Positions 48,601 through 54,086 of a stretch of DNA of 64,000 bases are shown in pieces (the first letter of the stretch is position 1; every line of letters starts with the position of its first letter). Made by a program: the position numbers and the translations under genes. The stretch comes from Blastochloris viridis (GTDB taxonomy: Bacteria > Pseudomonadota > Alphaproteobacteria > Rhizobiales > Xanthobacteraceae). Below the pieces are notes generated by a model. It was not told where the DNA came from. It searched no databases and worked only from the letters and a program-made list of their open reading frames with translations. The stretch covers positions 2,272,001 through 2,336,000 of the forward strand of contig NZ_CP012946.1 in the NCBI RefSeq assembly GCF_001402875.1, written 5' to 3'.

Positions 48601-49577
48601 GGCGCCATCAGTGCGACATAGCCGCCGTCAGTCGACCCGCTCACATTGGCATTCAGGATCGCGCCGGCCTGCACCGTGATCGCGCCGCCGCCGCTGGAAC
48701 CAAGAGTCTGGTCGCCCATGCCGAACACGGCCGAAGCGCCCGTGCCCTGCAGCGTGAACAGACCGTTTTCCAGGAAATATGTGTTGCTGCTGCTCTCCTT
48801 CGGCGGAACATAGAAGATCTGACCGCTTGCCTGAATATAATTGGGGCTGCTGTCATTGAACACGCTCGCCACCGAGCTCGACCGGATGTCATGGGTGGTG
48901 GCGATCAGCGTGTTGACATTGATCTGGCTGGTGCCTGTGAAGATGATGCCGTTCGGATTGATGATCAGTACCGTGCCGTCGGCCTTGATCTGGCCGGCGA
49001 TCCGGCTCGGCGTGCCGGTCGCGTCGATTCGGTTGAGCACGACCCAGTCGCGATTGCCCTGCTGATCGAAGACCAGCGTGGTCTGCGCGCCAACGTCGAA
49101 CCTTTGCCAGGTGAGCACCGCGCGCGAGGCGGTCTGACTGATCGTCACCGTGCTCTGGGTGCCGTTCGTCGTCTCGACCGGATTGCTGGCATTGACCCAC
49201 AAATTCGCCGTGCCCGCAGCGATCCGCGGATCCTGCACCAGGCCGGCAAGGCCGTTCGGCACCGTGCTTGAACTTGCCGCCGCCGCACTGCGCGCCGCGG
49301 CCTGAGCCGCCTGCATGGCCCGTAGCGCCTGGGTCGTCCGTGCCAGCGAGGCCTGGCTCTGCTTCGCCAACGCCGCCGCCTGTTGCGCGCCAATCAGGGC
49401 GGCGTCCGCCGCCGAAGTTGCCGCCGACACGCCAGCGACGTTTCGCCCAAGGTTGCGCGCACATGCCGGTGGCTGGAACGCGAAAAGCGCAGCGATGCTG
49501 ACCCCTGCAAGCAGAGCTGCATGTCTAGCGTTGCGGCGCGATCGAGGCAGCCAAAGTGCTGTAGTATCGACGGGCAT
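36624..49577 (-). CDS. Giant filamentous-haemagglutinin-type exoprotein (TpsA-like)
   Basis: This 4317-residue predicted surface or secreted adhesin starts at the ATG at 49577 (GGGAAG upstream). It has a signal peptide of about 40 residues, an Ala/Gln-rich helical stretch (50-105) and a two-partner-secretion domain from about 120 to 350. That domain carries the hallmark NPNG motif at 207-210 and LTWQRFDVGAQTTLVFDQQG before it. The body is a long Gly/Ser/Thr-rich parallel beta-helix with repeated units of the GSLVNVSGG and GAILNANVSG kind. Residues about 2820-3090 hold a distinct patch of GSGYTTAPTVTF-like repeats. The C-terminus (IIIVEVLGYGGGEG onward) is polar. No TpsB transporter is present in the window. 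It follows fecR by 146 nt and is probably driven by the CSS operon upstream. Confidence 0.9.
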   Translation of the reverse strand: MPVDTTALWLPRSRRNARHAALLAGVSIAALFAFQPPACARNLGRNVAGVSAATSAADAALIGAQQAAALAKQSQASLARTTQALRAMQAAQAAARSAAAASSSTVPNGLAGLVQDPRIAAGTANLWVNASNPVETTNGTQSTVTISQTASRAVLTWQRFDVGAQTTLVFDQQGNRDWVVLNRIDATGTPSRIAGQIKADGTVLIINPNGIIFTGTSQINVNTLIATTHDIRSSSVASVFNDSSPNYIQASGQIFYVPPKESSSNTYFLENGLFTLQGTGASAVFGMGDQTLGSSGGGAITVQAGAILNANVSGSTDGGYVALMAPSVSNAGTITTRNGSIHLLAGNTGILTEPLTTDTGVKANITGLISLPTTLSPQTINSAAVSGVVTNAENALLVSYSGAVNMIGETLIQNGGISVTTGVSRPGSISLYGGGGPNAISATGAWSLAIGANSVLAILPEEDGSTVPAGTVTNSYFKSNLQPQITIASPSVTIPAGALIKAPGAALSLYGNGFGIQDTTSGNIVLEPGSVIDLSGLTGVTLPMSLNLLSILVTPNEIADYPLASALIGKTVIVDARLHGTRADGTAWVGSPIVNAAGYADAIPMSIDQVLTAAGSFSASGWTVIQKPGSLVNVSGGYVTYRGGTINTSRLLGSDGRLYDIGSANTSLAYVLADGSIVNHAHWDIVEVYTSPLRTGGYYEPGYIAGRSAGALSVNAVNPIVEGTVIGGIVSGQRQRALAQGGGTAVQTTLDQLPSGAALSIVFASDRGNGSGQIVNLQASASTADPYDLASFSTRTEQWKPGLSNGLFPIFTDQLNATGYGSISITGAFDLSMATGTDLTVRPGGSIKLTNVSTIDGELHAPGGSITLAGYVPLPDYSNSGYPSGLQPLSPAVVIGPNAVLDVRGLWVNDSGQSGDDFQGAAFIDGGSVSITTTKLSQVIGGRAVIQGRPDQLILVAIDVTQGIVLAPGSVIDASSGGYVTSSGKLKTLSSGLPAGKGGSVALNTYSGGSSGTDAWGTKADGGGTTTSSSDLLVTNNDGTIVYGTIAANTLYSYMSSASSPVSFTDEVHWVPTSALGSDYLADHGNVVLGGSIYAAGFAGGGTFSLQAPTIVFQDGATQVTSYTGAAASSSLASVVAGQLGISAATVSGWLGAAAGAAGSATAPGTVVVPSSLLSNNVFSSYSFTATYGGLTVTSGTTLAPTQATYLTSGLDALPATGTPVRSFASIGLQPVGLRPAANLSLGVQTYLYDALPNSVSSSSHGLLVDAGARIVTEALGSVTLLNNGGLARILGDVVAPAGTITVAGILGSTDSTGAGAIWIGSGALLDVSGAFVPDPRVTSYESGTVYDAGTITLSSNETVVQAGARLRLKGAAVSLLQPNANADGPGRSLVAQDYWSNGGSLRLGGSFFFAGLVDASGGTAQAAGGTLTVGNFYLSANDINTQAGSAILIEAAGVDITAGFGATAPASIAALTAITPRNPGESSPMSGLAIIGAGTLSHSGFDSVSMTTGGAGLRGGAISFVGSVDITLPGTLTLSPSNGSIMLLPATLAGQLLRAGDWSGAASIGGSVVNIDAGYVRLAGWYNASGTTTGVAVPAPLLSDGTLNVSAQWIDLQGALAIGNAAAVNLTSASAIRALPDLYGRENLNIYYPVSSFGGALYVPGNLTLAAAEIFPATNTQFLIESTGTTAGFNTITIGQTGSATAPLSAGGGLYLDAVNIVQGGTLWAPLGNVVLGLTDASQIPAVITNLTSNRVVTPTSSVVLAPGSVTSVSAAGLTIPYGETVDGTDWYTGTYMSVASGASANVAITQPSAKVIGFNTANLTQQAGAVVDISGGGEIYGTEFVKGTGGSRNVLTTYQATPALISYTISTQYADGRQVYALVPSYLAAVAAYDSTFAGYPYFSGGTRTGTKIVSGIAAGSSVTLDGSSGIPAGTYTLLPGMYATLPGAYRVVAVGSYQGARTVNSTTADGSMLVSGHLSNAITGARSSTTTVFQLQSSEVWSRYSEIVITTGSTYFSKLAATNGAVVPRLPGDGGLASFAALASLVLQGSFLAAPADGGRGGVIAIAADNILVKSADRAAPASATGYLQLDADQLSNSGAGQIVIGGGVSYSSAGEVINALATHVEILTDEAHPLSGSSLVLATRSGGLGITVDSGSVIRSLGGVLDDTTTPIVAIATATGNLGSLLRVSNNAMVDVTRSYSVAADPAATPGAITLGTDPGTATPSAGAAAVIEAVALTLDTSGSLELGNAILRAQDYAISGPVVRLGNVGGLSGGVRLSSADFARFGGVRSLQLRSATVFNLYDAGGSVLGDTLARIGKLTFDGAGFASAGGRTTFNATDIVLTNSRGATSTSGALGGSDGTVDFDASGVFTVGTGTSSFAGFGEVDLTGAGGMVFTGTGSVDAGAAIVALTAPTLLVGGSADQSVTTAGVLAVNPLGGSGVAAAATDFGGTLSLTGASIIDGGAIVARSGTVTLTATAGDISLTGNALIDATGATVAILNETSYAPAGTVNLVADAGSVSIGSGATVDVSAAGYGYAGVLNITTADSGTAALYGTLNGAAKFNDLGGALSVNAGYLAGDLPWSAFTGSFAVTLGHGDLQVRSGVTLTSSIVELTANDGSVIVDGTIDASGPSGGIISLFGAGVAEAGGSRSGGVSINAGAKLYARYRADDPANPRYKSTSTQIPNGGTITLGTTGTPNGTYNSFYGNENVDRAGSGRIYVDAGAELDLSPGAGGSAGTVHVRAPVLADNTVNVSFNGKVTNASAVVLDAYANWNTTDTTTGSKHFDGVIDPAGWYGANGNMVDGTWTNLVGVSTGTISGLTGKYITAPTLILTGGGGTGATATTTMKVDSVVIQSSGVYTDIYRYNSGASTFNATNRPTVTFTGGTQLAGGTAAKGFAIFGINSITITNAGSGYDPNNPPTLTITAFDPAAATKVTATGKGVISTDGQGRLIDVIWSNVGSGIVTKERPNSTTNLAVTIAAPPTGSDGTRAVAYVKDVKVVGVSVMSTGGVGGNAGSGYTTAPTVTFGKVGSVGTNGNLISGSVPIGTTYGAVSGLSITSGGSDYTSAPTGAQVVGGASGATASFPLVYNLSASQVGGVLTPASASIILLNTGAFTATAVNADHKDFYQTTLVNYVQNLFGDAQASDLIKRSIFASVDPTLVHLRPEIDLVNSSSSVNGGNITVASNWNLGAGTVTGGTAALFYRTTANGANEAGTLALRAVNNIQLKATISDGFFATASDGKTLVAGLAANAIANNITATEIAGYTNTTAAANLMPASIASSGSFSYDFIAGAALPGDATTAASANPDVVKRGANADITIDGHTAYRGTSTTIPLVNVPTLLRTGTGSIRLTAARDVKWIDTVAAGAVYTAGRVTALPSNFTAPVLTLGGFVTAPVWGSDGGSVSIEAGDSIVGIETLASRFSAGSWSDWYLAYGASNGSSTPFVGKIQTAAFVNYGHFFQGVGALGGGDISLSAGGDVTDVSAAIPESILVSGGGSGTNAGALAIHYYGGGDLTVRAAGDLNSGAFLVGRGNGDIRVGGAAQVTASNPVTGLRTILSTYTTETYTGVSTITGATDLGLQLAVQDGFIDLVAGGAVTLTGIYDPASYAAPTFEQWYYTGRVNFTSYGVDLPVPGLPKSGSGVSLTSITGDITNTAGTTNVPSTLTGAGLLLPAGLAFSALSGNVTLNLNTYGSASALVPSASGELAILAAGSFQLTGSLTMKDLLTTSAQFLNNSGGGYNLLVKLGDYISPLGVPLSNLTAGLHAADTEPSRIVAGGDITANARAGVNMGPGSLTLIEAALIEAGGNISNLSVTGQNNSDTDITSVIAGQDLTGGAYTIYGPGALLLSAGRNMGPFLQSTRTQDYQGEHTTYAGVFAVGDGSNDPRNTATITTTAIKRYLPRQSADIHMLFGVGKGINYAGVISQYVDPVHAGSGGIDLLGGIASLLGQPREQAWATFQMLPAARQHLLLQKAFSDFLTEVAHDYYNSASPYFGQYQRAYDAIATMFPAAWGYPSDRGGGAITTGKLNIVQSLVQTQLGSDITILGPGGGIKLGSTGRDILKQNQQGIVTTSGGAIRIVTNDDILINQSRIVTAQGGDIDVFVANGDIDAGSGPKTLITSPVLSLICTVNGFCYVNPNGLVTGAGVAALVTLPGQDKNKSNVTLTAPRGIIDLGAAGLRAAGNVTLGALQILNAYNVQVGGITLGLPTAVTVNTSALTAASNATVATQQATAPTANTNDHPSIIIVEVLGYGGGEGNSPDSREKEGRPRSDNQQIYDPNSAFRLLGNGALTQEQQKYLTDEERSKLKQIEHRSSL

Positions 49578-49723
49578 GGAGCGTCTTCCCGGAAAATATG
49601 ACGTCACCCTGGGATCGATCAGGGCCGGCCACGGACCTGATGGCACGTTCACAGGGAGACGACGCTCCAAGGTCAGACGTGAACAAGATTCTTTGTGAAA
49701 TTTTCATGTCACGGCCGTGCGCT

Positions 49724-50704
49724 TCAACTCAACAAACGAATCCCGCCTGGCAGGGATCGCAGGGTGGCGCCGAACGCCAGCTCGATCCACGTCAAAACCT
49801 CGTCGATGCGCTGGATGCGAAACCGTCCATTGACCGGTCTCATCCACAGATCGGTATTGATCAGGATGACTTTACCGGGCCGATATCGATTGATTTCGGC
49901 CACCACATCGGACAGCGGCGTGAGGCGGAAGATCAACACACCGTCCTGCCAAGCGGCTGCTTCAACCGGATCGACCGAGACGACCGGATGAAAACCGCGG
50001 TCATCGTAGCGAACCTGCTGCGTTGCGCCGACCATCGCGACGTGGGCTCCTCGCTCGACGCGAACCGCACCCTCGAAGCACGTGACGCACACTGTCGAAC
50101 CAAGGTGGCGCACGTCGAACCGAGCGCGGCTCGCGACAGTCCGGCCTTCGCCGGCATGGACCACCAAGTAATTGTGCGAATCCGTCGCAAGGGCGAACGA
50201 CGCCTCGCCGCTGACCAGCTTGACTTCATCGCTGCTGGCGACAGCCGGCGGAGCCGCGATGACGATGCTGGTCTGAGTGTTCATCCGCACCGACACAGTA
50301 TTCGACACAGTGATGCGCCGCTGCTCGCCGGTCGCGGTGCGGTAATCCGCCGTCAACTCATGAAGAGAGGGCCACAGACCAAGCGGCGGCTGAACGACAG
50401 CATATCCCGCCACGCCCGCGGCGAACGCAGCCGCTCCGCCAAGGGCGGCCCGACGGCTGATCGGCGACGGCATCCAAACAGGCAAATGACCTTGTTCCAG
50501 CAGATCGCGACCAGCAGGCCCAAAGTCCTTCCAGCGCCGCGCCGCAGCGGCAAAGGCCGCCTGATGCGCGGGGCTCTGGTTACACCAATGCTTGAGCGCA
50601 TCGGCGTCCGCCGCTGTTGCCTCGCCCGAGACGAGCTGCGTCACCCAGCCGTGGGCCTCGCGGTCCAGCGGGCCCGCCTGCTCGCTTCTTTTCCGTGTGG
50701 TCAT
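49724..50704 (-). CDS. FecR-family anti-sigma factor
   Basis: This 326-residue protein has a cytoplasmic N-terminal part with the FecR pattern (EAHGWVTQLVSGEATAADADAL, then LKHWCNQSPAHQAAFAAAAR, then RRWKDF). A single membrane segment follows at about 88-105 (ALGGAAAFAAGVAGYAV), and then a periplasmic FecR domain (YRTATGEQRRITVSNTVSV to VRYDDRGFHPVVSVDPVEA). It should hold the ECF sigma factor until a periplasmic signal protein acts on it. The start ATG overlaps the sigma-factor stop (ATGA). It lies between the sigma gene and the adhesin gene. Confidence 0.93.
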   Translation of the reverse strand: MTTRKRSEQAGPLDREAHGWVTQLVSGEATAADADALKHWCNQSPAHQAAFAAAARRWKDFGPAGRDLLEQGHLPVWMPSPISRRAALGGAAAFAAGVAGYAVVQPPLGLWPSLHELTADYRTATGEQRRITVSNTVSVRMNTQTSIVIAAPPAVASSDEVKLVSGEASFALATDSHNYLVVHAGEGRTVASRARFDVRHLGSTVCVTCFEGAVRVERGAHVAMVGATQQVRYDDRGFHPVVSVDPVEAAAWQDGVLIFRLTPLSDVVAEINRYRPGKVILINTDLWMRPVNGRFRIQRIDEVLTWIELAFGATLRSLPGGIRLLS

Positions 50705-51306
50705 TCCTCAGTACCCGACATCGAGCGTTCGACGCGCTCCGCTCCGACAGGGTCGTCACCAAGAGACGCTTCTCGCGCGGGCGATGTGAACAATACGGAC
50801 GTCGAGCGCTTGAGCCGTGCGGCGCAATAGTCCTGCGCCTCCTGCAATTCCCGTTGAACGAGACGCAGCGAAATTTGATAGCGCCTTGCGATCTCGCGTC
50901 GCGGCAGTTCGTCAAGCCGCGCCGCCAGCAGGATGGCGCGCTGCCGGGGCGGAAGCTCCGCCATCACCGCCCGAAGCGCTGCCAGGTCCGAGCGGGCCTC
51001 GGCGACCCGAGCCGGGTCCGGCGCGTTGTCCGCGACATTGAGCAGGGTTTTGACTTCCGCGGTGGTCAGACGACGGTTTTCCGCGCGTTGGCTATCGCGT
51101 GCGATGTTGACGGCGATGCGAAACAGGTAGGCATCATGGTTTCGGACTGCCGCAATGCCATCGCCGGTCTGCAGCCGTATCCACGTATCCTGGAGCGCCT
51201 CGCCAGCGAGTTCGGCGGAACCCAGACGTCGCGTCAAACGCGCCATGAACTGATCATAATGAGCCAACAGCAAGCGCCGCAGTGCAAGCAAGCTTGTGTC
51301 AGTCAT
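50701..51306 (-). CDS. FecI-type ECF RNA polymerase sigma factor
   Basis: This 201-residue sigma-70 family protein of the iron-starvation/FecI class has region 2 (YDQFMARLTRRLGSAELAGE, then ALQDTWIRLQ and HDAYLFRIAVNIARD) and region 4 (AELPPRQRAILLAARLDELP, then RREIARRYQISLRLVQRELQ). The ATG at 51306 overlaps the stop of the STN protein, and its own stop overlaps fecR. In such cell-surface signalling systems the freed sigma factor transcribes a nearby outer-membrane or surface gene. Here the only downstream candidate is the giant exoprotein. A short acidic C-terminal extension follows region 4. Confidence 0.93.
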   Translation of the reverse strand: MTDTSLLALRRLLLAHYDQFMARLTRRLGSAELAGEALQDTWIRLQTGDGIAAVRNHDAYLFRIAVNIARDSQRAENRRLTTAEVKTLLNVADNAPDPARVAEARSDLAALRAVMAELPPRQRAILLAARLDELPRREIARRYQISLRLVQRELQEAQDYCAARLKRSTSVLFTSPAREASLGDDPVGAERVERSMSGTEE

Positions 51307-51983
51307 GGCTGCATCTTGACCGGCTGCAATGCCGCGGCCGGACAATCGATTGCGGCACCCTGGAGTCGCGGCACAACCATCAAAGTAACCGGCTGCGCAA
51401 ATCCTGGGGGCGGCGGCCGGTTTATGCTGAGAGCGCGTATCGTCTGGATAATGACACCGTCTCGATAGCGATCGTCGGACGAGCCGAGCAACTCAACGCG
51501 GGAGACCGTGCCGCCCGTCCCGATCCAAAAACTCACTACAACCCGATAATTCCCAGGTTGCGTCAAGTCATTACCACACAGGGCACGTTTGAGAGCGGCC
51601 TGGATGTCGCCATAGTAGCGCGAGATGGCGACAGGCGGCACCATGTCCTCGGAAGGGCTTGGCTTGCTTATCGCGACATCGGGAACCAGTACAAAGGCAT
51701 CGGTGCTCATAAAGCGCGGCGAAATTCCCGTTCCCTCAAGCAACACCCTCAGCGCGGCCTCTGCCGAGTAGGCACCTTTCAAACTCCTGGACTGGCGCCC
51801 GGTCGCAAGTCTGCCATCGTAAACCACCTCCCGACCGGCCGCGACGCTGTAGAACTCCAACGCGGTATCCAGAGACTGAGGGGGGATGTCAAAGACGATG
51901 TCGTCGGATGCGGCGATCGCCGGAGCGATGAGTGGAACGGCAGCTAAGGCGAGGCAGATTGCCCGGCTGATCTGAACCGCCAT
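51303..51983 (-). CDS. Periplasmic STN-domain protein with TonB-like C-terminus (VreA-like)
   Basis: This 226-residue protein has an N-terminal signal peptide (AICLALAAVPLIAPAIAA), an STN domain at about residues 28-90 (IPPQSLDTALEFYSVAAGRE, VVYDGR, then ALRVLLEGTGISPRF), and a C-terminal TonB-like fold (YYGDIQAALKRALCG, YRVVVSFWIGTGGTVSRVEL). It has no beta-barrel, so it is not a normal TonB receptor. In Pseudomonas aeruginosa PUMA3, VreA has this STN-plus-TonB-like layout and signals to VreR. The start is set at the ATG at 51983 for its signal peptide; an in-frame ATG at 52091 would hide the signal behind 36 polar residues. Confidence 0.85.
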   Translation of the reverse strand: MAVQISRAICLALAAVPLIAPAIAASDDIVFDIPPQSLDTALEFYSVAAGREVVYDGRLATGRQSRSLKGAYSAEAALRVLLEGTGISPRFMSTDAFVLVPDVAISKPSPSEDMVPPVAISRYYGDIQAALKRALCGNDLTQPGNYRVVVSFWIGTGGTVSRVELLGSSDDRYRDGVIIQTIRALSINRPPPPGFAQPVTLMVVPRLQGAAIDCPAAALQPVKMQP

Positions 51984-52265
51984 CCCTCGAGAGAAAGCCT
52001 CGGCTGGGCCGCTGCATTCAAGCAATGAACAATGTCCCGTTTGAAAAATGTCGTCTAATCGTGCCCGGGATCCTTTACAATGGTGTGTCATACTCCGCCA
52101 GCCTTTGGGCGATGGCCGTTTTTATATGTTTTTCAATGGGTTAGCGATCGCGCTCCTTGTGGTGGTGTAGCTTGACGCCGTCCGAGCCCCCGCGAACGCG
52201 CCCTTGGGTGGTGCCGAAGCGAGCGGGCTACATGGCAGTCGGTAATGTCTCCGGTGGGATCGGGT

Positions 52266-52519
52266 TGAACCGCCCCGGGTTTGCCGGAGGCTCCAACTCC
52301 TGAGAAGGTGGAGCCTGCACGAGCAAGACGACGAACAAATTTTCGCCTGAAGTCCGCGAGCGGGCGGTGCGGATGGTGCTGGATCACGAGCGTGAGCACC
52401 CCTCGCGGTGGGCGGCGGTGGTGTCGGTCGCCACCAAGATAGGCTGCACGCCGCAGACCCTGAACGAGTAGATCCGGAAGACCGAAGTCGATGCCGGCCA
52501 GCGGGCGGGCGTGCCGTCG
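52266..52519 (+). pseudogene. IS3-family left end and orfA remnant
   Basis: A left-end sequence of IS3 type (TGAACCGCCCCGGGTTTG from 52266) is followed by an orfA-like frame from 52319. Its expected ATG reads ACG. The product resembles [20 protein letters not shown], then [20 protein letters not shown], and has a TAG in place of the conserved Trp codon (52469-52471) before the [16 protein letters not shown] block. The leucine-zipper half, orfB and the right end are missing. It is a dead fragment. Confidence 0.75.
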
Positions 52520-52650
52520 CCCGGCTCCTCGTCGTGGCCTTTCCGGGCTTTCAGGTGATGGTCCGCGCCGGCGCCGACCCGGCCCGCCTCGACGCTGCGC
52601 TCAAGGAGCTGCTCGCGCTGCTGGACGAAGTGCCTCATCCGCCGCCTTAA
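52520..52650 (+). pseudogene. Possible TetR-family regulator C-terminal scrap
   Basis: Directly after the IS3 fragment a different frame reads [20 protein letters not shown], then [15 protein letters not shown], and ends at the TAA at 52648-52650. This resembles the last helices of TetR/AcrR regulators (a GLRVLARAGAD-like block before the stop). With no N-terminal part and no start, it would be the tail of a gene broken by the IS3 insertion. Weak evidence. Confidence 0.35.
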
Positions 52651-52753
52651 GAGCGCTCAAACACCGCTCGCCAGAATTCGCCATGGCATCCGGTGCCTTT
52701 CGTCCGGATGCTTAGATTTCGCTCAGAATGGTCCAGGTCGGGCCAATTCTAAG

Positions 52754-52774
52754 CAAAAACGGCCCCGAAGGGCC
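52754..52774 (-). terminator. Rho-independent terminator of tRNA-Gly
   Basis: On the minus strand GGCCC-TTCG-GGGCC is followed by GTTTTTGC. The stable tetraloop hairpin with a T-run stands about 30 nt beyond the tRNA 3 prime end. Confidence 0.8.
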
Positions 52775-52806
52775 ATCTGCAACCGTTTGAATTTCTTGAG
52801 AGATTT

Positions 52807-52881
52807 TGGAGCGGGCGAAGGGATTCGAACCCTCGACCCCAACCTTGGCAAGGTTGTGCTCTACCCCTGAGCTACACCCGC
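52807..52881 (-). tRNA. tRNA-Gly(GCC)
   Basis: This is a 75-nt gene including an encoded CCA. The acceptor stem pairs GCGGGTG-side bases with CGCCCGC, the D-arm reads AGCTCAGGGGTAGAGC, and the anticodon arm AACCTTGCCAAGGTT presents GCC. The T-arm contains GGTTCGAATCC. Transcription runs leftward into the terminator at 52754-52774. Confidence 0.96.
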
Positions 52882-53348
52882 ATCCAGGGCGCCGCGGTGT
52901 CCCCGGCGCCGATGGCCTGCATATAGCGAATGCTTCCCCCCGGACGCAAGGGGGATCGAGCAACTCTTGTGCGTCGCTGTTGAAAGATTGTCATCGAGCG
53001 CCGTGGCGCGGTGGCGGCGCACCGCCGGCCACGCCGCCACCTGGTACGGCCGAGCGCTGTTTTCCGGCGCGTTTTCAACGCCGTGCCGCGCGGTACCGCT
53101 GATCCGGCCGGCCTGTGGACAGCGGCCGGGCCGCGGCGGCGGCGGCCCCTCGCCTGCCGCCCGCCCCTCTCCGAATCCGGCCGGCCCGGATTCGCCGGAG
53201 CCGGCGGGTTTTCCAGGCACCGCCGCCGCCCTGCCTTGCGGAACCCAAGCCAACGCCGACGTTGATGCGCGGCATCTGCAAATGATTGTCAGAGGCGATC
53301 AAATATTGCCCGTCTTTTGACTTTTGCCGGTGCTTCGCCTACGCCGCG
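52882..53348. other. Intergenic stretch with no recognised gene
   Basis: These 467 nt lie between the tRNA 5 prime end and the riboswitch. They are mostly very GC-rich and turn AT-rich from about 53280, where the promoter of the riboswitch-mntP unit is expected. No other element was identified. Confidence 0.5.
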
Positions 53349-53452
53349 GCCATCGGGGAGTAGTCACCGCTGGTCAGCGGGGCCGCGTCAACATGCTTGC
53401 GCAATGGCGCATGGCGCGGCCAGCCGGTTCGTCGGCCCGACAAGACCGTGGC
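53349..53452 (+). ncRNA. Manganese riboswitch, yybP-ykoY class
   Basis: The conserved 5 prime loop GGGGAGTAG (53355-53363) and the 3 prime conserved GACAAGACC (53439-53447) are enclosed by a P1 stem GCCAT/GTGGC. The distance between them, and the extra stem-loop in the middle, fit this Mn2+-sensing class. It ends 65 nt before the mntP start, on the same strand, as expected for a switch that turns on an Mn exporter. Identified by eye from consensus bases. Confidence 0.8.
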
Positions 53453-53517
53453 GCCACCTGTTCCATACGGACGGACGGGGTGATGGCGCCCGGTCTGTGT
53501 CCGTCGGAACCAAACGG

Positions 53518-54078
53518 ATGTCCCCGCTCGCCATCGCGCTGCTCGCCATCACCATGTCCGTCGATTCGTTCGCTGTCTCGGTCGGGCGCGGCGCCGCCAT
53601 CGGCCGGCCGCGGGTCAGCGAAGCGCTGCGGACCGGCATCGTGTTCGGCGTGGTCGAGGCGCTGGCGCCGGTGATCGGGTGGATCGCCGGCGTGGCGGCC
53701 AGCCAGTTCGTCGAGGCCATCGACCACTGGATCGCCTTCGCGCTGCTGGCGGGCGTCGGCGTTCACATGCTCTACACCGCGATCCGGACGTCGGACGCCG
53801 ACGCGCCGCGCGGCAGTTCGCTGACCGCGCTGATCGCGACCGCCATCGGCACCAGCCTCGACGCCATGGCGGTCGGCGTCTCGCTGGCGCTGCTCCAGGT
53901 CGACATCGTCGTCATCGCCATCGCCATCGGCGTGTCGACGTTCGTGATGTCGTCCGGCGGCATGCTGCTCGGCTTCGCCATCGGCGAGCGTTTCGGCAAG
54001 GCGGCGGAGTTGATCGCCGGCGTCGTGCTGTGCGGCCTCGGCGTGATGATCCTGGCCGAGCACCTGACCGGGGCCTGA
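53518..54078 (+). CDS. mntP: Manganese efflux pump MntP
   Basis: This 186-residue inner-membrane protein has six predicted hydrophobic segments. The two family motif blocks with membrane aspartates are [17 protein letters not shown] near the start and [20 protein letters not shown] in the middle. MntP exports Mn2+ and protects against manganese excess. The ATG at 53518 is the first good start after the riboswitch; an upstream frame would extend across the riboswitch and is rejected. Expression should rise with Mn2+ through the switch. It converges with scfR, with 8 nt between the stops. Confidence 0.93.
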   Translation: MSPLAIALLAITMSVDSFAVSVGRGAAIGRPRVSEALRTGIVFGVVEALAPVIGWIAGVAASQFVEAIDHWIAFALLAGVGVHMLYTAIRTSDADAPRGSSLTALIATAIGTSLDAMAVGVSLALLQVDIVVIAIAIGVSTFVMSSGGMLLGFAIGERFGKAAELIAGVVLCGLGVMILAEHLTGA

Positions 54079-54086
54079 CCGGGGCC

